Source: Oscillospiraceae bacterium
GTDB taxonomy: Bacteria; Bacillota; Clostridia; Oscillospirales; Ruminococcaceae
Reading direction: 5' to 3'
Assembly: GCA_017505635.1 (NCBI GenBank)
Contig: JAFVOU010000021.1
Location: 42,666 to 106,665, forward strand
Length of the DNA: 64,000 nucleotides
Program-made: the position numbers and the translations under genes
Shown here: positions 27,318 through 36,193 of the stretch, one piece after another
Numbering within the stretch: position 1 is the stretch's first letter
How the letters are laid out: every line of letters begins with the position of its first letter
Notes under the pieces: model-generated
The model's database searches: none
What the model saw: the letters and a program-made list of their open reading frames with translations, nothing else
Told to the model about the DNA's origin: nothing

Positions 27318-28301
27318 TTAGAGTGCGCCAACTTCTTTGAAGTATTTTTCTGCACCTGGGTGGAATGGAACAGAGATACCTGTTGTTGCATATTCAAGGC
27401 TGAGTTCCTGGCCTTTTGCGTGTGCAGCTGCGATTTCTGCCTGGTTTTCGAAGATAGCTTTTGTAAGGTTGTAAACTGTATCTTCAGCAAGGTCTGGAGA
27501 ACAGATCAATGTAGCTTTGATAGCAACTGTCTGAACGTCTTCATCAATACCTTTGTAGGAGCCGCCTGGGATTGGGTATGTTGTGTAGTATGGATATGCT
27601 GCTGCAAGTTTTGCTGCGTGTTCGTCATCAATTTCAAGAAGGTTGATGTCGTTTGTTGTAGCAAGTTCTACGATAGCTGTTGTTGGTGCACCTGCTGTAC
27701 AGAAGAATGCATCAATTTTGCCGTCTTTAAGAGCATCGGAAGAATCGCCGAAGCCGAGGTTGTTAACTTCGATATCGTCAAATGTCATGCCATAAGCTTC
27801 AAGAATCTGACGTGCGTTGAATTCAACACCGGAACCTGCGTCACCAACGGAAACTCTCATACCTTTGAGGTCATCGATGGATTCGATATCTTTTGTTGCA
27901 ACAACCTGACAAACTTCTGCGTAGAGAGCTGCTACTGTGTTGAAGCCGTCAGCTTTGCCTTCTGCTGCAAAGAGGTCTGTGCCGTTGTAGCCGTAGTCCA
28001 TAACGTCATTCTGAACGATAGCAAGGTCTGCTTCACCGTCGTGAACGAGATAGATGTTAGCTTTGGAAGCACCTGTGGACTGAACATTGATTTCTACGCC
28101 AACATCTTTAGCGTTGATAACGTTAGCGATAACACCGCCGAATGCGTAGTAAGTACCTGTTGTACCACCTGTACCCATTGTCATTTTTACTGTTTCTGGT
28201 GCTGCTTCACCGCCTGGAGCTGGTGCAGGTTCGCTGCCACCACAAGCTACCAATGACAAAGCCATTGCGCCGGCAAGAATAAGAGCTAATAATTTTTTCA
28301 T
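27318..28301 (-). CDS. TAXI family TRAP solute-binding lipoprotein
   Basis: Extracellular receptor of the TRAP importer, 327 residues. Lipoprotein signal ending at the Cys of 'LSLVACGGS' (about residue 20), then a Pro/Ala/Glu linker. 'MTMGTGGTTGTYYAFGGVIAN' is the typical TAXI opening, and 'VSVGDAGSGVEFNARQIL' and 'AFFCTAGAPTTAI' are also family-like. First gene of the three-gene operon. The ligand is unknown (glutamate-like compounds and dicarboxylates occur in the family). Confidence 0.92.
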   Translation of the reverse strand: MKKLLALILAGAMALSLVACGGSEPAPAPGGEAAPETVKMTMGTGGTTGTYYAFGGVIANVINAKDVGVEINVQSTGASKANIYLVHDGEADLAIVQNDVMDYGYNGTDLFAAEGKADGFNTVAALYAEVCQVVATKDIESIDDLKGMRVSVGDAGSGVEFNARQILEAYGMTFDDIEVNNLGFGDSSDALKDGKIDAFFCTAGAPTTAIVELATTNDINLLEIDDEHAAKLAAAYPYYTTYPIPGGSYKGIDEDVQTVAIKATLICSPDLAEDTVYNLTKAIFENQAEIAAAHAKGQELSLEYATTGISVPFHPGAEKYFKEVGAL

Positions 28302-28361
28302 GGAATTCCCTCCTTAATTTTTATTCCTGTCCAGATTGGAACGCAGGATTAATTTGCTTGT

Positions 28362-28390
28362 ATTATACAGCAAAACAACAATTTATACAA
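28362..28390 (-). promoter_or_regulatory. Promoter of the TRAP operon
   Basis: On the minus strand, TTGTAT (28385-28390), 17-bp spacer, TATAAT (28362-28367), 60 bp upstream of the lipoprotein start. The 420-bp divergent region up to perR is AT-rich and otherwise holds only the two palindromes and the perR promoter listed next. Confidence 0.7.
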
Positions 28391-28455
28391 GCAAAAGTTT
28401 AATGTTTTTGTATATTTTAACTAATTTGTAATAATATTCGTCAAAAAAAACATAT

Positions 28456-28468
28456 TGGAAACGTTTCA
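28456..28468. promoter_or_regulatory. LacI/CcpA-like palindrome
   Basis: TGGAAACGTTTCA has a central CG and GAAACGTTTC dyad, like operators of the LacI/CcpA class. The left half fits the cre consensus; the right half is one base short. It lies about 65 bp upstream of the -35 box of the TRAP operon, so activation rather than simple repression would be expected. Confidence 0.4.
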
Positions 28469-28610
28469 TTTGTACTATTTGCAAATAATAAAAATTTCTC
28501 ACCGTTATATTTAAAGCATAATCCTTATTTTAATAATATGATATATTAACAAAGTACATATTATATTTATATACATATGCATTTAATATAATTACTGTTT
28601 TTTATAAATT

Positions 28611-28625
28611 TGTGACTAAATCACA
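28611..28625. promoter_or_regulatory. TGTGA-N5-TCACA palindrome before perR
   Basis: An interrupted palindrome 28 bp upstream of the perR -35 box. The half sites equal those of the palindrome at 9722-9735, with a spacer of five instead of four. A CRP/FNR-type regulator is possible; unproven. Confidence 0.3.
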
Positions 28626-28652
28626 AAAGTTTAATTTTTTTCAGAAAAGGTA

Positions 28653-28680
28653 TTTACAAATGCAATTTTTCTGCTATACT
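28653..28680 (+). promoter_or_regulatory. Promoter of perR
   Basis: TTTACA (28653-28658), 16-bp spacer, TATACT (28675-28680). It lies 43 bp before the GTG start at 28723 and inside the longer open frame that begins at 28612, which argues against that upstream start. I see no clear PerR box (TTATAATnATTATAA) here. Confidence 0.6.
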
Positions 28681-28722
28681 AAAAACAGTAACAGTTCTCA
28701 TTATTGTTTTGGAGGTGAGCCA

Positions 28723-29118
28723 GTGAATACAGCAAAAAAACACAGCAAAAAGCGTGATGCTATTTTACAGGTTATCCGCTCAACCGACTGCCATCCTTCT
28801 GCCGAATGGATTTACAATCAGGTTAAACCAATTTATCCTGATATAAGTCTTGGCACTGTATATCGCAATCTGGCTCTCTTTGAACAAAGTGGTGAGGTTG
28901 TTGCAATAGCAACGGTTGACGGACAGAAAAGATATGACGCAACCGCTGCAACACACACACACTTTATATGCGAATGCTGCAAAAGTGTGATTGATGTGGA
29001 AACACCACAGCCTTTTGCAGAGATGTACAAAGCTTTGAAAAAGGAACATGGTTTTAAGGCCGATTATCACAGCCTGACCTTTTACGGAAAATGTGATAAA
29101 TGTCAAATCAGTAATTAA
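28723..29118 (+). CDS. perR: Fur-family peroxide regulator PerR
   Basis: A 131-residue metal-dependent repressor that senses H2O2 by metal-catalysed oxidation. The winged helix has 'HPSAEWIYNQVKPIYPDISLGTVYRNL'; the hinge stretch 'KRYDATAATHTHFIC' carries the Asp and His residues expected of the regulatory site; two CxxC pairs ('CECC' and 'CDKC') make the structural zinc site. The start is GTG, just after GGAGGTGAG. PerR rather than Fur is inferred from these residues and from the next gene, a reverse rubrerythrin, 32 bp downstream in the same unit. Confidence 0.82.
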   Translation: MNTAKKHSKKRDAILQVIRSTDCHPSAEWIYNQVKPIYPDISLGTVYRNLALFEQSGEVVAIATVDGQKRYDATAATHTHFICECCKSVIDVETPQPFAEMYKALKKEHGFKADYHSLTFYGKCDKCQISN

Positions 29119-29150
29119 AATTATTTATTTAAATCTTGGAGGATTATATT

Positions 29151-29702
29151 ATGGTTAAAAAATTTGTTTGTTCCGTATGCGGTTATGTTCACGAAGGCGA
29201 CTGCCCACCAGAATTCTGCCCAACATGTAAAGTTGGTCCTGAAAAGTTTATCGAACAGTCCGGTCAGAGACAGTGGGCTGCAGAACACGTTGTTGGTGTG
29301 GCTAAAGGTGCTCCTGAAGACATCATCGCTGACCTCAGAGCTAACTTTGAAGGCGAATGCACAGAAGTTGGCATGTACCTTGCAATGGCAAGAGTTGCTC
29401 ACCGCGAAGGCTATCCTGAAATTGGTCTTTACTGGGAAAAAGCTGCTTGGGAAGAAGCAGAACACGCTTCCAAATTTGCAGAACTTCTTGGTGAAGTTGT
29501 AACAGACAGCACAAAGAAAAACCTTGAAATGCGTGTAGAAGCTGAATGCGGCGCAACAGCAGGTAAATTTGACCTTGCAAAACGTGCCAAAGAACTTAAT
29601 CTCGATGCTATTCATGACACAGTTCACGAAATGGCTCGTGACGAAGCAAGACACGGCAAAGCATTTGAAGGTCTTCTTGCAAGATACTTTGGCAACAAAT
29701 AA
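29151..29702 (+). CDS. Reverse rubrerythrin (NADH/rubredoxin-dependent peroxidase)
   Basis: Reduces H2O2 (and helps with O2) in anaerobes, taking electrons from NADH through rubredoxin oxidoreductase. The 183 residues have the reversed order: an N-terminal rubredoxin-like Fe(Cys)4 domain ('[10 protein letters not shown]' and 'CPTC', residues about 5-35) and then a diiron four-helix bundle with '[19 protein letters not shown]', '[15 protein letters not shown]' and '[13 protein letters not shown]'. GGAGG lies at 29138-29142, so ATG 29151 is the start. Very biased codon use suggests high expression. Likely controlled by PerR encoded just upstream. Confidence 0.93.
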   Translation: MVKKFVCSVCGYVHEGDCPPEFCPTCKVGPEKFIEQSGQRQWAAEHVVGVAKGAPEDIIADLRANFEGECTEVGMYLAMARVAHREGYPEIGLYWEKAAWEEAEHASKFAELLGEVVTDSTKKNLEMRVEAECGATAGKFDLAKRAKELNLDAIHDTVHEMARDEARHGKAFEGLLARYFGNK

Positions 29703-29818
29703 TTGCTTTAACTTTACTTAAACAGATATAGGTTTTCAGACCTTTACTTAAAAATGTATTGAGTATGCGGCAGGCTTATCCCCTGCCCTCTGCTCAAAAT
29801 CTATAAGGAGGATTACAT

Positions 29819-30331
29819 ATGAATAACAAAATTGCTGAACTGCTTAACGACCAGATAAACAAAGAACTTTACAGCGCATATCTCTACCTTGATATGGCTA
29901 ACTACTATGACGAACTTGACCTTGACGGCTATGCAAACTACTATATGATTCAGGCACAGGAAGAACGTGACCATGCTCTCCTGTTTATGAAATATATGCA
30001 GATTAACGGGTTAAAAGTAACTTTAAAGGCTATTGATAAGCCTGATAAGGTGTTTGACAGCGTGCTTGCTCCACTGGAAATTGCAGCTGAGCACGAAAGA
30101 TATGTAACAGACCTTATAAACAATATCTATCACGAAGCACAGCTTGACAAGGACTACAGAGCAATGAAGTTCCTTGACTGGTTTGTTGACGAACAGATGG
30201 AAGAAGAAGACAATGCTGACAAAATGATAAGCAGATACAAACTGTTTGGCAGTGACCCTAAAGGTCTTTATCTGCTTGACCAGGAATATGCTGCAAGAGT
30301 TTATTCAGCACCAAGTCTTGTGCTTGACTAA
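29819..30331 (+). CDS. ftnA: Ferritin
   Basis: Non-haem iron-storage protein, 170 residues, self-assembling to a 24-mer. Ferroxidase-type residues are seen in 'NKELYSAYLYLDMA' (Glu, Tyr), 'QAQEERDHALLFMKYM' (Glu-x-x-His) and the 'EQMEEEDNA' helix. 'AGGAGG' precedes the ATG. It lies 116 bp after the rubrerythrin and probably belongs to the same oxidative-stress response, which makes sense because free iron turns peroxide into radicals. Confidence 0.93.
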   Translation: MNNKIAELLNDQINKELYSAYLYLDMANYYDELDLDGYANYYMIQAQEERDHALLFMKYMQINGLKVTLKAIDKPDKVFDSVLAPLEIAAEHERYVTDLINNIYHEAQLDKDYRAMKFLDWFVDEQMEEEDNADKMISRYKLFGSDPKGLYLLDQEYAARVYSAPSLVLD

Positions 30332-30378
30332 GCAAAATAATTTGATTTTCTCCCTTTATAAAATATCTCCCATAATAG

Positions 30379-30414
30379 CAGGCAGGGTTTATTCCCTGTC
30401 TGTTATTTTTCTTC
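30379..30414 (+). terminator. Terminator after ferritin
   Basis: Arms 'caggcaggg' and 'ccctgtctg' (one G-T pair) at 30379-30402, loop of six, followed by TTATTTTTCTT. Confidence 0.75.
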
Positions 30415-30512
30415 ACACAATTTTCATTTTTTTATAGCTTTATTCAATCAAATATGATATGATTAAAAAGTATTATTTTAATAATTATTTTATTAAATGA
30501 AAGGAGAAAAAT

Positions 30513-31919
30513 ATGTATCAGTTTTTTGACACACTGATTAACAACATAAGCAATATTATGTACAGCTACCTGCTTATCATTATGCTGCTTGCTGTTGGTA
30601 TCTACTTTACTTTCCGCACAAAATTTGTTCAGCTCAGACTGCTTAAAGAATCTATCAAAGTTGTTACAGAAAAGAAAGATGACGGTTCTGTTTCTTCCTT
30701 CCAGGCTTTGATGGTTTCCACAGCAAGCCGCGTTGGTACAGGTAACATTGTTGGTGTTGCAAACGCTATTGCAATCGGCGGTTACGGTGCTGTTTTCTGG
30801 ATGTGGATTATCGCTATTGTTGGCGGTGCTTCTGCATTTATTGAAAGCACACTTGCACAGATTTACAAAAAGCGCGACAACGAAGGCGGCAGCTACGGTG
30901 GTCCTGCTTACTACATCGAAGCAGCACTTAAAAGCCGTTGGCTTGGTGTTATCTTTGCAATCTCCCTTATTGCAACATACGCAGGCGGCTTTAACATGCT
31001 TGCATCCTACAACCTTGTAACTTCCCTCAGCGGCTACAGCTTCTACAGCGAAAGCGTGCCAATGATCTGCGGTGCTATCCTTGCTGTTCTTGTTGGTTTC
31101 TGTATCTTTGGCGGCGGTAAACGCATCCTCAAAGTTACAGGCGTTATGGTTCCTGTAATGGGTGTTATCTACATCCTTATGGCTCTGCTTACAATGATTC
31201 TCAACATCGGTATGCTGCCGGAAGTTATCAAAAACATCTTTGTTGCAGCATTTGACTTTAAAGCTATCTTTGGTGGTTTTGCAGGTTCTGCTATTATGCA
31301 GGGTATCAAACGTGGTCTCTACTCCAACGAAGCCGGTGTTGGTTCCGCACCTAACGCAGCTGCAGCTGCAGATGTTAGCCACCCTGTAAAACAGGGCCTT
31401 GTACAGATGCTCAGCGTATTTATTGACACAATCCTTATCTGTACAGCTACAGCTATGATGTGTCTGTCCAGCGGCATCGTTCCTTCCGAAGAACTCAGCG
31501 GTGCTCCATTTGTACAGACTGCTCTTGCAACAAAATTTGGTGCTTTCGGTCCTGTATTTATCACAGTTTGTCTGTTGCTCTTTGCATTTACAACACTTAT
31601 CGGTAACCTTTACTACTGCGAAGGCTGTCTCAACTACATTGCAAAACGCCCAGTAGGCAAAACAGGCATGAACATCTTCCGTGTTGCTGCTTGTCTTATC
31701 GTATTTGTTGGCGCAATGCTTGAATTTGGTTTTGTATGGAATCTTGCAGACGTGCTTATGGGTATTATGGCTATTATCAACCTGCCAGTTATCGTTCTGC
31801 TTTCCAAACCTGCTATTGCCTGTCTCAATGACTATCTCAAGCAGAAAAAAGAAGGCAAAGACCCTGTTTTCAAAGCTGCTGATATCGGCATTAAAGAAGA
31901 AACAGATTTCTGGAAATAA
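30513..31919 (+). CDS. AGCS family amino acid (alanine/glycine):Na+ symporter
   Basis: A 468-residue secondary transporter with about eleven membrane segments. Family marks are 'FQALMVSTASRVGTGNIVGVANAIAIGG' (shown in part as ASRVGTGNIVGVA), 'AFIESTLAQIYKKRD', 'GGPAYYIE' and 'KRGLYSNEAGVGSAPNAAA'. Takes up alanine or glycine with sodium; exact substrate not certain. The ATG follows 'aaaggag'. It is a single-gene unit with a strong terminator. Confidence 0.93.
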   Translation: MYQFFDTLINNISNIMYSYLLIIMLLAVGIYFTFRTKFVQLRLLKESIKVVTEKKDDGSVSSFQALMVSTASRVGTGNIVGVANAIAIGGYGAVFWMWIIAIVGGASAFIESTLAQIYKKRDNEGGSYGGPAYYIEAALKSRWLGVIFAISLIATYAGGFNMLASYNLVTSLSGYSFYSESVPMICGAILAVLVGFCIFGGGKRILKVTGVMVPVMGVIYILMALLTMILNIGMLPEVIKNIFVAAFDFKAIFGGFAGSAIMQGIKRGLYSNEAGVGSAPNAAAAADVSHPVKQGLVQMLSVFIDTILICTATAMMCLSSGIVPSEELSGAPFVQTALATKFGAFGPVFITVCLLLFAFTTLIGNLYYCEGCLNYIAKRPVGKTGMNIFRVAACLIVFVGAMLEFGFVWNLADVLMGIMAIINLPVIVLLSKPAIACLNDYLKQKKEGKDPVFKAADIGIKEETDFWK

Positions 31920-31938
31920 ATTACTATTAATTACAGAT

Positions 31939-31990
31939 GCAAAATCACCCTTAACTGAAACAATCAGTTAAGGGTGATTTTTAATTTTCT
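31939..31990. terminator. Bidirectional terminator
   Basis: Arms 'aaaatcacccttaactga' and 'tcagttaagggtgatttt' (31941-31981) form a perfect 18-bp stem with a four-base loop, followed by T-rich DNA on plus and a T-run on minus. It serves the AGCS gene and the convergent yitT gene. Confidence 0.88.
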
Positions 31991-31994
31991 GTAT

Positions 31995-32846
31995 TTATTT
32001 GTTTATTTCTTTAGGTCTGTACATTACCTCATTGATTGTATAAACCGTCATAAATGCATCAGGGTCAGTTTTTGTAACATAATTCATAAGTTTAAGATAT
32101 TCGGATTTATCTACAATAACATTGATTTCCTTGTGCATATCTTCTGTATAAGCGCCATAAGCATGATAAAGTGTTGCACCGCTGTGGAGCTCGTGAAGGA
32201 TAAACTGAATAATTTCTTCGTTCTTTTTGGATAATATGCACACACGCTTTTTTATTGTAGAACCAAATAGAAAACGATCGAGAAATATCCCGCTTAAATA
32301 TGTGCCTATAACACTTATTACCACTGTTTTCAGGTCATATACCAGTACAGACGATAATGCAACAGCCATACCAGCCATGGCAATTGCACTGCCCAGTTCT
32401 ATACGCAGATACTTGTTCATAAGTTTGCCAACAATATCAAGACCGCCTGATGAAGCATTACGGGTAAAAAGAAGCGCCTGCCCTACACAGATAAAAATTG
32501 CATAAGCTATACAGTCTATAAACTGATCACCTGTGATTGACTGAACATCCGGCACAAGCTTTTCAAAAACACCCAGTGCTGCCGGCAGCAGCAACGATGT
32601 ATAAATTGTTTTTGCTCCAAATTCTTTTCCTATAAATATAAATCCGATTATCAGAAGTAAAACGTTCATAACCATCGTGATTTGCGATACCGACAAAGGC
32701 ACAAGATTGCTTAATACTATTGCAAGCCCCGATATGCTGCCTACTGAAAGATTGCTTGGAACCATAAAGAAATATACAACTGCCGCAATAAGAACCGTTG
32801 CAAAGGTGATTACTGTAAATTCCCATAATTTTTGTATTATTTTCAT
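31995..32846 (-). CDS. YitT family membrane protein (first of two paralogues)
   Basis: A 283-residue protein with about five or six N-terminal membrane segments (YitT_membrane, formerly DUF161), followed by a cytosolic DUF2179 domain ('KKRVCILSKKNEEIIQFILHEL', 'GATLYHAYGAYTEDMHKEI'). Typical repeats are 'LSVGSISGLAIVLSNL' and 'TRNASSGGLDIVGKLMNKYL'. Function unknown; the DUF2179 part may be a regulatory, nucleotide-binding-like domain. It is about as long as, and very similar to, the product of the next gene upstream (32976), which marks a tandem duplication. Confidence 0.88.
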   Translation of the reverse strand: MKIIQKLWEFTVITFATVLIAAVVYFFMVPSNLSVGSISGLAIVLSNLVPLSVSQITMVMNVLLLIIGFIFIGKEFGAKTIYTSLLLPAALGVFEKLVPDVQSITGDQFIDCIAYAIFICVGQALLFTRNASSGGLDIVGKLMNKYLRIELGSAIAMAGMAVALSSVLVYDLKTVVISVIGTYLSGIFLDRFLFGSTIKKRVCILSKKNEEIIQFILHELHSGATLYHAYGAYTEDMHKEINVIVDKSEYLKLMNYVTKTDPDAFMTVYTINEVMYRPKEINK

Positions 32847-32975
32847 AATGCACTCCTTTATCTGTACTGATAATATTATACAGTTTAAATTATATAATAA
32901 TCAAGCAGATATTGTGAACAATAAAAAGCAGTCAAAACCATTGTGTCACGATTCTGACTGCCAGCATAATATTTG

Positions 32976-33821
32976 TCAATTTTTAGGTTTAGGCTTATAC
33001 ATCATTTCGTTGACCGCATATATGGTTACAAAGGCATCCGGATCAGTTTTTGTTATAAAGTTTATAAGCTTCATATATTCTGTTTTATCAACAATTGTGT
33101 TGATTTCCATACGCATTGTTTCTGTGTATGTACCATATGCATGATACTGTGTTGCACCACTGTGAAGTTCGTGCAGGATAAACTGCAAAATTTCATCATG
33201 CTTTTTGGATATGATGCACACACGTTTTTTAAGAGTTGAACCGAAAATGAAATGGTCAAGCACAATACCGCTGAAATATGTACCGAACACACTCAGTACT
33301 ACCGTTTTTGTGTCGTATACCAGTGCCGAAGAAAGAGCAACTGCCATACCGGAAAGCCCCATTGCCTTGCCCAGGTCCATACGCAGGAATTTGTTCATAA
33401 GTTTGGCAATAATATCAAGACCGCCGGAAGAAGCATTGCGGGTAAACAGCATTGAAAGACCAATGCTTACCACCAGACAGTAACCTATACCGTCAAGGGC
33501 CTGATCACCTGTGAGAGACTGGTTGTTTGGAAATACAACTTCAAACACACCGATTACTATAGGAAGCAGTATTGATGTATAAACAGTTTTTATACCAAAA
33601 TCTTTGCCTACAAGCAAAAAGCTGACAATAAGCAATGCAACATTCATTATCATTGTAAGCTGTGAAACCTGCAAAGGCACAAGATTGCTCAGAACAATTG
33701 CAAGACCTGATATACTGCCGATAGACAGCTTGCTTGGAACAAGAAAGAAAAACACAGCAATACCAACTATGATATCTGCTATGGTAATTATTATAAATTC
33801 TTTTACTGCATCCTTTTTCAT
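32976..33821 (-). CDS. YitT family membrane protein (second paralogue)
   Basis: A 281-residue protein with the same layout as the product of 31995-32846. The stretches 'LSIGSISGLAIVLSNLVPL', 'LFTRNASSGGLDI' and 'HDEILQFILHELHSGATQ' are nearly the same in both, while the N-termini differ. A 129-bp gap with a weak hairpin (GCAGTCA...TGACTGC, 32929-32963) separates them, so they may be transcribed together in part. Function unknown. Confidence 0.88.
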   Translation of the reverse strand: MKKDAVKEFIIITIADIIVGIAVFFFLVPSKLSIGSISGLAIVLSNLVPLQVSQLTMIMNVALLIVSFLLVGKDFGIKTVYTSILLPIVIGVFEVVFPNNQSLTGDQALDGIGYCLVVSIGLSMLFTRNASSGGLDIIAKLMNKFLRMDLGKAMGLSGMAVALSSALVYDTKTVVLSVFGTYFSGIVLDHFIFGSTLKKRVCIISKKHDEILQFILHELHSGATQYHAYGTYTETMRMEINTIVDKTEYMKLINFITKTDPDAFVTIYAVNEMMYKPKPKN

Positions 33822-33917
33822 AAAAACCTCACTGATAAATATATATATTGTTATTATACATTACAAGTACCGGTAAAAACAAGTAAAAACAGTTTTTGAT
33901 ATCTTATATCAGTTAAC

Positions 33918-33951
33918 AAAAAAGCACCCGCCTGCAATGCAAACGGGTGCC
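33918..33951 (-). terminator. Terminator after the HtrA-like protease gene
   Basis: Minus-strand hairpin with arms GCACCCG and CGGGTGC (33924-33950) and a 13-base loop, followed by six T. Four to six bases past the stop region of the protease gene. Confidence 0.8.
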
Positions 33952-33956
33952 TGTAT

Positions 33957-35972
33957 TTATTTTCTGTATAATGTGTATGTATTATTATCTGCAGCACAGT
34001 ATATTTTTATGCTGTCGGTTGTAAGGGCTGTGATAACCATCGATACTTTGTAATCTTCCGGATTATTATGATAAACCCGATATTCACCATTTTCTATATA
34101 ATAATAACAGTTTTCATAGCCTTTTAACATTGGCATACCATTTGTCATATAGCCGTCTTCTGCAATATACATATGATACTGTCTGTCTGTTGTTTCCCAT
34201 CGGCCTTTGAGAAACTCTTCAGCAAGACTTTGTTCGCTTAAAATTATTTCAGGTACATTTTCGAAATCAAATATTTCTATAAGATATGCAACCCGTTCTT
34301 CATACGGAGTAAAGTTGAAAAAATCGAGTATATCTATAATCTTGAGATATTTCTCACTGTCTTTATAGTCGCTGATGACTTCGAAACATCCTCTCGCATT
34401 ATCATAGGATTTTTCAAAATACCATATCTGACCGGACAGATACACTCCTTCTTTTATAAGTGATATTCCTTCTTCACCTACATATTCAGGTGCAAGCATA
34501 GCAACTTCGTAAGCTTTGAGGAAATTATTTTCGTCTGTCAGTTCAGCAATATACAATGCCTGTATTTCCGCAAAAGCATATGCTGCCTGTTCGTATTCAC
34601 CGAGCAGTTCACCAAGCACCTTCAAGGCACTGTCATAATTGCCTTTTTCATACATATACATACCCTGACGGTATTTGGTTTCCATAAGTTTTTGTGCAGA
34701 ATCCTTGTAGCCTTCACGGCTTAAATTCCGGTATATAGTCACCGCTGAAGCAAAATCATCATTATCAACACGTCTTGCCGCTTTTCGGTATTCTGTTTCA
34801 TACACCATATTATCAGCATAAAGATATCCTGACATTGCTTCAAAATTTTCTTTGGCTGCATCAAATTCGCCATCTGTCATCTGTTTTGCAGCAACCATAT
34901 ACTGGTAAAGCTGTGTGTCAATATATTTTACCGTCGGCAAAACAATAACATTTTTTGCATCCACAAAATTTTCTGATTTTGCATAAGCAATTGTTCCTAT
35001 ATGCAGACCTGCTGCTGCAACAAAAATAAACGCTATTGCTGTAATGACAATTTTTTTGGTGTTAAGTTCCGGTAATTTCAGTTCAGGGAATTTCAGTGTA
35101 ACTTTTCGGTTGTCAGTTTTCACCGATATTTCAATTATATCTTCTTCCGGCTTGCGCTTATGTTCCGGCACAAGCTGTTTTGCTTTTTCCCTGTCTTTTT
35201 TTAACTTTAAAACAAAAACTGCCGCAAGCAAAACTGCAGCTGATGCATACAGCATGTCAAAATTAAAATTCCGTAGTTTTATTCCGCTGTTATCCAGAAA
35301 GGTTTTCAGTTCACTTATATCTATTGCGGCAAAAACCCCCTGTGATTCACCTACTCCAAGGGTGTTTATACCTATTACTTCACCTTTTTCATTAAAAAGC
35401 GGACCGCCTGAATTACCGGAATTTATTGCGGCATTTATCTGCAGCATCTTTGATGATGTACCATAGGATGACATTGTAAATTCTCTGACTGCACTTACAA
35501 TGCCATCTGTTATTGTTACATCCTCACTGCGATAGTTCATAGCATCAGACAGATTGTCAGATGCCCCCGGGAACCCTGCCGCATAAACAGCATCCCCTCT
35601 CTGTGCACTTTTAGATGCCGGTTTCAGCGGTTCAGCAGATATACGGTATTCCAGTTTCAAAACAGCCATATCTTTCTGACTGCTCCTGGCAACAACCTCT
35701 GCATATATAATTTCTTCATCAAAAAATATAACTATGCTTTCGGGATTGCCCTCCACAACATGATTGTTTGTAACGATAAATGTGCCTTCGCTGTCATTTT
35801 TTATTACAAACCCTGTACCTGAACCTATTTCGCTTTTGTATTCGGATATTATCCGCACTACAGAATCTGTCTGTTTAAGCACTTTTTTAGGCACAGCCTC
35901 TGCGGCATATGCCGTTACTGTAAATACAGCAGTAAACAGAACTGTCAAAACCAATGATAAAAACTTTTTCAA
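33957..35972 (-). CDS. Membrane-anchored HtrA-like serine protease with C-terminal helical repeats
   Basis: About 671 residues. A signal peptide ('LSLVLTVLFTAVFTVTAYA') is followed by an S1C-type trypsin fold with the full triad: His71 in 'NNHVVEG', Asp101 in 'QKDMAVL' and Ser188 in 'NSGNSGGPL'. No PDZ domain follows; instead there is a membrane helix (about 243-262), a basic cytosolic stretch, a second helix (about 315-335) and then TPR-like helices ('YRQGMYMYEKGNYDSALKVL') up to a small C-terminal domain. Both protease and repeats would then be outside the cell. The start is TTG at 35972: the ribosome site AAAGGAGGT lies inside the longer open frame. The arrangement is unusual. Confidence 0.82.
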   Translation of the reverse strand: MKKFLSLVLTVLFTAVFTVTAYAAEAVPKKVLKQTDSVVRIISEYKSEIGSGTGFVIKNDSEGTFIVTNNHVVEGNPESIVIFFDEEIIYAEVVARSSQKDMAVLKLEYRISAEPLKPASKSAQRGDAVYAAGFPGASDNLSDAMNYRSEDVTITDGIVSAVREFTMSSYGTSSKMLQINAAINSGNSGGPLFNEKGEVIGINTLGVGESQGVFAAIDISELKTFLDNSGIKLRNFNFDMLYASAAVLLAAVFVLKLKKDREKAKQLVPEHKRKPEEDIIEISVKTDNRKVTLKFPELKLPELNTKKIVITAIAFIFVAAAGLHIGTIAYAKSENFVDAKNVIVLPTVKYIDTQLYQYMVAAKQMTDGEFDAAKENFEAMSGYLYADNMVYETEYRKAARRVDNDDFASAVTIYRNLSREGYKDSAQKLMETKYRQGMYMYEKGNYDSALKVLGELLGEYEQAAYAFAEIQALYIAELTDENNFLKAYEVAMLAPEYVGEEGISLIKEGVYLSGQIWYFEKSYDNARGCFEVISDYKDSEKYLKIIDILDFFNFTPYEERVAYLIEIFDFENVPEIILSEQSLAEEFLKGRWETTDRQYHMYIAEDGYMTNGMPMLKGYENCYYYIENGEYRVYHNNPEDYKVSMVITALTTDSIKIYCAADNNTYTLYRK

Positions 35973-36101
35973 AAGATTACCTCCTTTGAACAAATAACTT
36001 TATTTCAGTATATCATACAATTTATAAAATAAAAACATTCACAGATATATTTTTTACAAAAAGCTGCTTTTATGACTGATTATTTTTGGTCAAAAATGGC
36101 A

Positions 36102-36131
36102 TTGTTACATATAGTAATTATGTGTTATTAT
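36102..36131 (+). promoter_or_regulatory. Candidate promoter of the FUSC-family gene
   Basis: TTGTTA (36102-36107), 18-bp spacer, TATTAT (36126-36131), 63 bp upstream of the start codon. The rest of the gap (35973-36193) is AT-rich without other visible signals. Confidence 0.45.
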
Positions 36132-36193
36132 ATTTACTGCATTATTTTATATATATGTTAACAACGTTGATATACAATTAAGGAATATTTATT

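Noticed and set aside
28612..28722. N-terminal extension of PerR from 28612
   Set aside because: The stretch contains the promoter at 28653-28680 and the ribosome site GGAGGTGAG; the GTG at 28723 gives the normal family length.
32929..32963. Strong terminator between the two yitT genes
   Set aside because: Only a seven-base stem with a long loop and no proper T-run; kept as a weak hairpin in the gene note only.
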